From Desmodesmus armatus (lineage: Eukaryota > Chlorophyta > Chlorophyceae > Sphaeropleales > Scenedesmaceae), in contig VIIQ02000240.1 of assembly GCA_007449985.2 (NCBI GenBank), forward strand, positions 62,001 to 126,000: DNA of 64,000 bases. The letters run 5' to 3'. Below the pieces are notes generated by a model. That model saw nothing but the letters and a program-made list of their open reading frames with translations, did no database searches and was not told the DNA's origin. This document shows positions 51,201 through 64,000 of the stretch, one piece after another (position 1 is the first letter of the stretch; each line of letters starts with the position of its first letter). The position numbers and the translations under genes were made by a program.

Positions 51201-51800
51201 GCTTTTGACGCGTGGTCCCGCCGTCCTGCAATAAGTCGTGGCGGGAGGGACCTGGCTGATGGTGCCAAGAGAAGGGCCGGTTCAGTAGAGCTGGGCTGCA
51301 GGATTGAGTGTCTCAAAACCTGGCTACGCGCCAGGCATGGCCTGTTGGCCGTTCTCTTGAGTCGTGGGGTGTCTGTGAGCAGGCACTACGTGGTTTTCCC
51401 TCCTGGAAATAACTGTGCTTGTGTCGCTCGTGTGATTCTGCTTGCATGCTTTGCCTGGTGAAGGGTTGTCTTTTTGATCTGTGCGGCTTCACAGCCAAGC
51501 TGGTTTGGTGGTATGTGGTGCGTATCATTATGATGCAGTGGGGCATATTTGCCCCCAAAGAGGGATTCTAGAAAGCCTGTCACGTCGTCTTTGTGTATGG
51601 ACATGTCTTCTCTTCGTACCTGCTGCATGGAGCAGCTTGGCTGATGCTGAGGTTGCGATGGTGATTGGTGCGATGTACATCGTTGCAGGTTGAGTCATCA
51701 CCATTGCTGGTGAGCACTGGATGCATGTGTGAGGCATATGACTATTACAGCCAACTGTGTAAATACGGCTGAACCAAGGTTGGACTAAACCTGAACGACA

Positions 51801-52809
51801 GGCTAGTCGTCTAGAATTGTGCTTTTCCCACCAAGGAGTCCTGGCCACTTCCTTAGTCATAGCCCCTGCACCGGTCAGCATCTGACAGCTTGCAGACACC
51901 ATAACCCAACCGCTAACAAGGTTGCCGCAGTGTTGTTCACTGAGCAGTTGCCAGTTCTGCTCCAGAGACGGGGCCAGTTTGGCACTCGGACAACAGCCAT
52001 CTAGTGTGCAGGGATGCTGTGCTGCACATGTGTGGCTCCTGATGGATAAGTGCAGTGAACAGCTGGGGTTACAGGTTGCAACCACGCTCAGTCATGCTGC
52101 CTTACAGGTTGGGGTCACCACCACCCAACAGTCACTCCATGCCATGATGGTGAGTCCTGGCGGAGGGGGTGCATTCTGCTAACACTGCCCTTGCCGATGC
52201 CAGGCTCTTGGCCTGGGAAATACTACACGCACGTCGGGTTGAGGCAGTCACTGGGTACAGCCGCTCTTCCGTGTGGGCGAGCTGCTGCTTCAGCACTGCT
52301 GATCCCTGCCGCTACAATCCTTGTGCACACCCACCCTGCTGCTGATCAGACCAACCTCCCACCCCCACAAACATACAATACGACAGTTTGTCTGATGTTG
52401 TGGTGAACCGCCTGCTTTGAGCTAACAGAAGGTTGACCGTCGTTTGTCATCGCCGGGTCACACATGTAAGCTAGCATTTTGCAGCTAATTCCTACGCTTC
52501 TCAGTGTGTTTCAAGATGTTGCAATCTTCCCGTGGTAAGCACAGCCCGCATCAGTGATGGGCTGTTGTAAGTAACATAAGTAACAAGATTGTCTACGTGT
52601 AGTCACGTCGCGACAGGCAATCGCTGGCGTAACGGATAAAACTCCAGCGGCATCCATTTCACCGCATTGGTGTTTGCCGTCGCTTCCCACACATTCTTCA
52701 TTCAGGTTTCCTGGCTGTGGTGCAGGCCTCCTCGGTAGCACACACGGAATCTGTGCCGTCTGTCGATACTGCCTTAGTGCCTCTTAAGTGAGTGAACACC
52801 TAATTTGCT
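51801..52809. other. Upstream region of coproporphyrinogen oxidase, no other gene seen
   Basis: No recognisable coding. One GTAC tetramer (the SBP/CuRE core) at 52255-52258, about 550 bp before the ATG. No TATA box can be assigned with confidence. Confidence 0.4.
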
Positions 52810-57757
<4,948 letters not shown>

Positions 57758-60345
57758 ACAAAACACACACGCAGCTGGTGCCGTAACACACACATGTGTT
57801 CCCACACACGTGAGGGTCAATGCGGCCACAGCGGCAGCTGGCAGCTCCTGCGAGAGGGTGCAAGCACACGCACGCACAGCTGGTGCAGGGGCCCCACAGA
57901 AAGCCCAAAGTGTGACCTGATGACGCCAAAGTGTGACCTGATGACGCCAAAGTGTGACCTGGGGCTGCCTGTTTAGCAGGCAGTAGCAGCGAGCAGCAGC
58001 TGTTCCAAAGGTCACGGTAGCTTTGTGCTAGGCAGGGCTGTGTGCGCTGTGCCGTGTGGGGTTTTGTGTGTGGGGTTTGATGCCCTCCTGAGGGTTCCAG
58101 CAGGCATTGTTTGTGTACATGTGTTGTGTGAGTTGCCCTGTATCCTGCAGGGTTTAGCATGCATATTGTGCTGCTGATGCACCCCCTAAACCGCAGGTGC
58201 GGCTGTCGGGTTGTGGCGCGGCTCCGCGGTTCGGTCCTGTTCTTGGTGTGAGCTGGGGCGAGTGAGTGAGGGAGTGAGTGGGTGCTGCATGCTGTGCCGT
58301 GCTGTGCCGTGCTGTGGTGTGATTGCACCCCAGCACACCCCTACTAGGCACGGCTATGCATGCTGTGCTGTGCTGTGTTGAAATCACAGCTGTCACAGAA
58401 CGCCGGTGTGGCTTGTGCAGTGACAGGAGAGTGTGTGTGCCTGTCCTATATACACAGGACAGGTCCCCTTATTGTGTGACATGCAGCAGGATGTGTGTGC
58501 GCGGATGTGGTGGTAGCGGGAGGTTTCAATGATGCTGGATTGGGGTGCATGTGTGGGGGGGGGGGGGGGGGGGCAGCGGGTCTTGCATGGTTGCAGGAAA
58601 GTTGCGCATCCCCATGCAGGCCGACAGAAAGTGTCATATGTGCTGGCCTGCACCCCTGCACACAGGTTTTGGGTTCAAGCGTCCTTTCTGTGCTGCAGTG
58701 TGGCAGAGCCTTGACCGGGGTCTGGGTAGCTTGGGCACCGCCTGCATATCAGGCGGTACGACACCCTGCTAACCCGACTGCTGCATAGTGCGTCTACTGG
58801 CTCCTGTACGTTTGCACTCCCCACCGTCTTGTCTAGGCAGGTTTTGCTCTCAAGGGTGTGCGCTGGGCCCAGCGCATCCTATCTCTCAAATGTTGCATTG
58901 TGTTTGACTGACTGACTTGACCATCCGTCGTTCCCGCTCATATTGACCCTTGTCATTGCTGCTAGTAGCTCCTCCACAAGGAGTGCCACACTGACAGCGT
59001 CAGTGACATGTGTGCTGGGTTGGTGGTTAAACCACTCCACAGCTCCTATCATGATGATGCTCTGTTGTGTAAGTTGTCAGTGTGTGGTTAACCACACAAT
59101 GTTGCTGGGGAGCGATGGCGGGTTGAGAAGATAGCCTCTGAGCATGTGCCACTGCTAGGAAGTGCTCCTGAGCATTGGTACATTGCTCAACAGGGTGTTT
59201 GTGTGATGGTTGTGTTGCTGCTGCATGTGTGATGCTGTACCAGCGCTGTGCAACACTGTAACACTCCAGGAGGTTCAGGGTGGAATGTGGTGGATGGCAG
59301 CAGTACATCAGTTGTTGCTGGTTGGCACTTGATTGATGCAGCGATCACAGGAGCAGCAAATACACAAATGTCATCCAAGGATTCATTTACCAACCAACTG
59401 AAGGTTGAATATACAGTTCACTCCACACAGTCTACACGCACAGACTGACAATGTTGAATTGACAAATTCGACAAGCTGTTTGGCAATCACACTGTGCCCT
59501 ACATAGTACAGTACACACAGCACGCCGCACAGCAGCTACTTTTCAAAAACCAGTCAACATGCAGGGCTTGGGACAGTCATGCGACCCCCTCAAGCACACA
59601 GCAGCAGCATGCTGTAATGCATTCACTGCCAGCCGGCAAGCAGCGGGTGTATCTCCACAGAGCGATGCACCGGCATGTTGACCTCAGCTCAGCTGAGTCT
59701 CACAACACTGTGTCATGTTCCCCACTGCTTGCCGATTGCCGCCACAAACTGCATGCGGTGGCCCGCCAGGCAGGCCAACACCAAAACCTGAACCATTCAA
59801 CACGTTGTTGCATGCTGCAAACAAGCAGCACCCTTCTCGGCAGCCCCAATCCTTTGCTGCCAGCCGCCCAGCCGGCAAACAGGGGGTGTCTCTCCACACA
59901 GTGGGGCATCGGCATGTCAACCGGCTTCACACCATGTCATGTTCCCGGTGTGCTTGCCATGGCTAGCCCAAAACTGTAGGCAAAATAACCTGTAGGCAAC
60001 CCAGCAGCTTGAGCCCCTGTGATTGGATCCATGAAAATTGAGTGTGCTACTTGTTGCACCCTCTCGGTTGCCGCATGCTGCCAAAACCTGTAGGCGCCCC
60101 AGCCCCCTAACAATCCCATCTCTGACAACCAGTATGCTAGTATGATGGTTGCACACCAACCTAGTGGCCAGTGCAGCCCAATTGCAATAAGAGCAACAAA
60201 ATGGACGCTCTCTGGGGACGGTCCTCAGCACTACAGATAACCCAGTTCAGTAGTAACACCGCGGGCCCCTGCTTGACCACAGAAGCGTTACCAGGCGTTA
60301 CACCCTGCGGATGCACCCGCGTTACACCCTGCGGATGCACCCCAG
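57758..60345. other. Between convergent genes; no supported gene
   Basis: Includes a 21-bp repeat x3 (AAAGTGTGACCTGATGACGCC, 57905-57965), a G-run at 58553-58574, palindrome GTGTGGTTAACCACAC (about 59081) and a degenerate repeat of GCCAGCCG-CAAACAG-GGTGTCTCTCCAC type at about 59630, 59865 and 60356. Frames lack motifs. Confidence 0.5.
60297..60345 (-). promoter_or_regulatory. Duplicated TGTAA polyadenylation motif after the mTERF-like gene
   Basis: On the minus strand two copies of a 24-bp unit (GCATCCGCAGGGTGTAACGC) follow the stop by 20-50 bases, each with TGTAA. Confidence 0.45.
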
Positions 60346-62620
60346 TCACTTCTTGCCAGCCGCCCAGCCAGCAAACAGCGGGTACCTCTCCAGAAAGCGT
60401 CGCTCAGGCATGTTGACAATGGCTCCATACAGCGGTGCTCCCCCCTGCTTGCTGTGCGCCGCCAGGAACTGCAGGCGGTCCAGTTTGCTGTCGCTGGCTG
60501 TGAGCAGTTGCATCAGGGACGATGGGCTCAGCTGCTGCAGCTCGTTCGACCAACGGGGGTGGGTGCCTGGGGGGGGGGGGGGGAGGAGGAGGGCAGCAGA
60601 AATTGGGAGCGTCAGCTGCGTCAGCAGCAGTGGGGTTTTGGACAAGCTGGAGCAGAGGTTTAGCCCTAAGCCCCCAAGCCCTCTTCTGGAACACAGTAGG
60701 CCTAATTAGAGGAAAGGAATTCAGACCTGACATCATCTGCGGCAGGGGTTGGGCATCCTCAGAGCTCATCACCCCCCTGCTGCTCACCTGCCAGCTGCTT
60801 CAGTCTGCCCCACTTTGTCTCCAGCTTCTCACTCGCAAACAGCAGCACACCAGGCTTGGTGAACACAACCTGCACACATGCACACCGCATACCACACATG
60901 TGAACCGATGGTAGCAAATGATTTACATAGCAACACTCACACGCTCAACCCTAGGTGTTCAGTCAAACCCAGGCAGCTGCAACAACATTGCCAGAACAAA
61001 ATCCAATTGTATACTGTATAGCAGTGCTGTAAAAGTGCTGAGGTTTGGCACTACCGCAAGTTGCTGGTGAAGGTGAAGGGGGGGGGGAGAGAAGGGCCGG
61101 GAGGGGCTGAGATATTCATATCAAGGAGCCCACCTGCCACATTTGAGCTCGTTGTAGCCTAGTAGCACCTTTAGCGCTTTGCACTTTGCCACCATTGCGC
61201 CGATTGACAGACTCTGCCTCAATGAAGACGGGAGAATGGCGAGGTGGAAAGAGGGAAAGAGGGGAGGGGAGGGGGATGCAGGGGGGATAGGACGGACCCA
61301 CCTGCCACATCTGCAGCTCGTTGTAGCCCAGTAGCGCCTTCAGCGCTTTGCACTTTGCCACCAGCGCACGGGCCGACAGGTTCAGCAGCAGCGGCTGCTT
61401 CGTGAGTATGTCCTGCACGGCTGTGGGGGGTACACCCAGTACTGATGCTAGGGCGATGGCCTTGAGCTTGAGAGAAGATGGGGCCATGGACAACACACGG
61501 GGCTGCCACCGGACAACCTAAAGGCACACATACCAAAGCACAGCAGAGCATAACACAGCACAGCAGAGTCAGTGAGGAGAGACGGAGGCAGGAGAGCGGG
61601 GGGGGGGGGGGGGGGGTGAGAGAAAGTGAGTGGCATGTGTGGCATTCACGCATTGAAGGGCACCCCCAGTACTGATGCTAAGGGGATGGCCTTGAGGGAA
61701 GATGGGGCCATGGACAACACACGGGGCTGCCAACGCACCACCTGCACAGCATGACACAGCATGGCACAGCACAGCATAATGTACTCAGCCAGAAGAAAGT
61801 AAGACAGACAGAGAAGGAGAGGAAGAAGGAGAGAGAGAGAGGGGGGGGTCGGTTGCTAGTCATCAGTGTACACTGATCGTTACGTCTCACGAGGTGTACC
61901 TTACTGATTGCGTTGTTACGAATTGCCAGCTTGCTGCCCCTGCTGCGCAGCCCCAGTGCACTGCTGAGTGCGGCCAACCTGTTCGCTAGCCTGTGTGCCC
62001 CCTCTGTCCCCCCCCCCCCTTCTCCCCCCCCCCCTCCGCGCCTTATAAGTGTATCTCACCTGCAACAGTTCCTCCCTGCTTTCCAGCCCAAGAGCATCCA
62101 TGAGTGCAGCCAACCTGTCTGCCACATTGTCAGGCCTGATCCGCCCTCCCTTCCCCCCCTGCCCCGCCTCTCTGCACAACCCCCCCCCCCTTGAAGAATA
62201 CATCGAAAACAACTCATTCAGACGTGAATACATCTCGTCAATAAAGGTTTTCTTTCACACCTGCATCAATTCGGCTCTGCTGTCCAGCCCCATTGCGCTG
62301 CTGAGTGCGTCCAGCCTGTCTGCCACATTGTCAGGCCTGATGCTCCCTCCCTCCCCCCCTGCCCCCCCCCCCTTGCACAACCCCTCCCCTTCAGGCAGAA
62401 CCTAAAAATTAGATCAGTCAGACGTGGATTCTGGGTAAGTATCTCGTTGGTGAAGGCGTGAGGGTGACCAGCAAATCGCACCTGCATCAATTCAGCTCTG
62501 CTGTCCAGCCCCATTGCGCTGCTGAGTGCGGCCAACCTGTCTGCCACATTGTCAGGCCTGATGCGCAATATGCCTGGGTGGGAGGACACCAGCGCCAACA
62601 CACCCTCACTCACACACACA

Positions 62621-62662
<42 letters not shown>

Positions 62663-62720
62663 GTCAGCAAGAGGACTTCTGGCGGCTTTTCAGCCGCCAC
62701 CCCACTCACAGCCAGCAGCA

Positions 62721-62753
<33 letters not shown>

Positions 62754-62771
62754 GCTGCTGCTCCAGGTCCA

Positions 62772-62811
<40 letters not shown>

Positions 62812-62901
62812 TCCGGCTAGTCCCTCTGCCATCTCCTCTCCCCCCAGCAGCAGCTGCAGCTGCTGGTGCTGCTGCTGCTGCTGCTGCTGCTCCTGGCCCG
62901 A

Positions 62902-62939
<38 letters not shown>

Positions 62940-63954
62940 CAGCTAGCCCCTCCGCCACTTCCCCTTCACCCAGCAGCAGCTGCAAATTCTCCAGCCGTTC
63001 CCCCAGCTCCCTTGGGCCCATCATGAGCAGTGACACATCCCTCACCAGGATGTCAGTGGTGCGCTGGGGCCCACCCAACAGGGAGGCGGCGGTTGAAAAT
63101 GACATCAACCGACCTGACAGAGCCTGTGTGTGTGGTGGGAGGGGTGAGGACATCATCAGGGCCAATGTATGTGTATGTTCATAACAGACATCATGTGTTA
63201 TAACACATGTTATAACACATGATGTGTGTAACAGGTGTGGGCCGATGAAACAGGGATGAGGTGTTCAGATAGTGGCTGTGGGGTCCACCCAAAAGGGAGG
63301 CGGCGGTTGAGAATGACATCAACCGACCTGACAGGGCCTGTGGTGGGTGGGTGGGTGGGTGGGTGGGTGGGTGGGTGGGTGGGTGGGTGGGTGGGTGGGT
63401 GTGTGTGGGGGGGGGGGGGCAGGGGCAAGGGGGCGGGGAGGTCAGGGCCAAGGGCTGTGTAAGGGGGGGGACTGAATGGGGTAAAGTGTTGACAACACGT
63501 ACAGTGGCCAATGGGCCCCCCAGCAGGGAGGCAGCCGTTGCAAATGACATCAACCGACCTGATAGGGCCTGAGAGGTTAAGACGGAGGAGGGGAATTGAA
63601 CGGCAGGGCTGAAGAAACGAGGATGTCACCTTGCGTGTGTTCAGGGTGTTGGCGTGTTTTGAAGCGAGCCACCCATGTTGGCCTGTTGTGTTGATAGCCG
63701 TGGAACCCGCACAGCAGCAGCAGCGAACTTTGCTTTGATAACACAGCCGAGCAGTTAGGGCTTGGGGGGTGGTTCCAAATACCCAACCTCCCCCACCCCC
63801 ACCCCCGCCCATCCGGTTACCCCCCTTCCTCCCCCCTCAAACACCTTCACCTGTCCCTTCCATGCTGTGCTGGCCTGCTGTATCAACCGCCGCATGGCGG
63901 GGTCGAGTGCTCCAGTAGCCGCCAGCACTGCTGTCACCCCTCCCCCCTCTCTCC
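60346..63954 (-). CDS. mTERF-like protein (partial, 5' end beyond the window)
   Basis: Minus-strand exons: 63845-63954, 62482-63123, 61302-61517, 60788-60869 and 60346-60566, all joining in phase. The protein is built of mTERF-type repeats of about 30 residues (L-x3-P-x-L/I-L ... L-x-x-R-L-x-x-L-x-x-L-L/M-G-L): ILVRDVSLLMMGPRELGERL, VLALVSSHPGILRIRPDNVA, VVRWQPRVLSMAPSSLKLKA, VQDILTKQPLLLNLSARALV and VVFTKPGVLLFASEKLETKW. It ends with RLQFLAAHSKQGG ... MPERRFLERYPLFAGW, as in mTERF C-termini. Such proteins bind nucleic acid in chloroplasts or mitochondria. Four poly-Q runs (CTG on plus, 62620-62940) sit inside one repeat. The 5' exon enters at an acceptor (63957), so the start is outside. The nearest alternative would be another helical-repeat family. 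Confidence 0.65.
61130..61200 (-). repeat. Exon-tail copy downstream of exon 61302-61517
   Basis: Encodes AKCKALKVLLGYNELKMWQ with the donor GTGGG. The true exon reads AKCKALKALLGYNELQMWQ. Confidence 0.9.
61642..61745 (-). repeat. Exon-head copy upstream of exon 61302-61517
   Basis: GCAG|GTGGTGCGTTGGCAGCC gives VVRWQPRVLSMAPSSLKAIP ... VPFNA-stop. The in-frame stop and a lost Leu-Lys mark it as the non-functional copy. Confidence 0.9.
61895..62350 (-). repeat. Two or three exon-tail copies downstream of exon 62482-63123
   Basis: IRPDNVADRLAALMDALGLE..EELLQ|GTGAG at about 62056-62146 and a copy at about 62257-62345 (donor GTGTG). A more diverged one is at about 61895-61990 (LANRLAALSSALGLRSRG). 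The last could be a separate exon, but its acceptor is out of phase. Confidence 0.75.
63188..63225. repeat. Perfect inverted repeat, 18-bp arms, 2-base centre
   Basis: ACATCATGTGTTATAACA-CA-TGTTATAACACATGATGT, inside an intron of the mTERF-like gene. Confidence 0.9.
63287..63575 (-). repeat. Two exon-head copies upstream of exon 62482-63123, with (GGGT)n between
   Basis: ALSGRLMSFSTAASLLGGP recurs at about 63285-63343 and, as MSFATAASLLGGP, at about 63510-63572, both behind CAG. Between them is (GTGG)n of about 14 units (63343-63401), a likely G-quadruplex former. Confidence 0.85.
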
Positions 63955-64000
63955 CTGAATAAACGTCGCATTTGCTGCCTCCAGCCCCTCGCGGTCAGGT

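Larger units (their letters stand above)
46581..51800. other. Gene-poor, G+T-rich (plus strand) block
   Basis: Same composition as 23.6-30.9 kb. Contains (GT)44 at 50393-50480 and a 60-bp tandem x3 at about 51020-51200 (CGCAGTAGTTTWTGGGCAAC, period 59-60). Open frames up to 268 codons are His/Thr/Pro or Cys/Val biased and lack conserved motifs. Cys-rich frames such as YCGCGYRFDAVTINCHGCC at about 48060 are judged composition effects. Confidence 0.55.

Noticed and set aside
61895..61990. Additional mTERF exon (LANRLAALSSALGLRSRG)
   Set aside because: Its acceptor gives the wrong phase after exon 62482-63123, and it resembles the tail copies next to it; listed as a possible copy.

Overview
The window looks like nuclear DNA of a green alga, most probably a chlorophycean (Volvocales / Haematococcus type). 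The reasons are intron-rich genes with short exons and AG|GTGAGT or AG|GTGGGT junctions, TGTAA motifs just after stop codons, long CAG/CTG tracts, poly-C/G runs, TTTAGGG / TTTTAGGG telomere-like motifs, and a gene set of proteasome alpha subunit, chloroplast coproporphyrinogen oxidase, SBP-box factor, octatricopeptide-like protein and mTERF-like protein. No bacterial, viral or organellar operon is visible. The species call is inference.

Layout: 322-450 (+) last exon of a proteasome alpha-6 subunit; about 2083-2363 (-) RING-finger exon; 3343-4020 (-) exons of an unidentified protein; 7626-9266 (+) single-exon amino-acid transporter (AAAP type); 11955-13286 (-) four-exon secreted protein; 14310-19023 (-) OPR/FASTK-like repeat protein; 21008-23540 (+) SBP-box transcription factor; 23.5-36.2 kb gene-poor and repeat-rich, with strong strand-composition bias; 36220-39007 (-) protein with two SpoVS-like domains, divergent from 39461-42371 (+) peroxiredoxin-like-2 type thioredoxin-fold protein; 44364-46580 (+) low-complexity Q/A-rich protein; 46.6-52.8 kb gene-poor and G+T-rich; 52810-57757 (+) complete ten-exon coproporphyrinogen III oxidase; 60346-63954 (-) mTERF-like protein running off the right edge.

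The most striking property is not a gene but what surrounds the exons. Nearly every multi-exon gene has its real exons flanked by decaying partial copies of those same exons. Copies of the exon head, still carrying the 3' splice site, lie in the upstream intron; copies of the exon tail, still carrying the 5' splice site, lie in the downstream intron. I count about 40 such 'exon echoes' around nine genes, up to six copies in a row (110-bp unit at 40302-40931). At least three sets are joined by a small telomere-like palindromic insert (about 30-54 bp, ends TTTAGGG... / ...CCCTAAA) sitting exactly between direct repeats of 32-70 bp. Tandem duplication across splice junctions, sometimes with telomere-like filler, would explain both the long introns and the repeat content.

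The genes do not form a pathway. Several products (coproporphyrinogen oxidase, PRXL2-like, OPR-like, mTERF-like) probably act in the chloroplast or mitochondrion. An SBP-box factor and coproporphyrinogen oxidase in one window recall the Chlamydomonas CRR1-CPX1 copper/hypoxia circuit, but this SBP protein is not an obvious CRR1.
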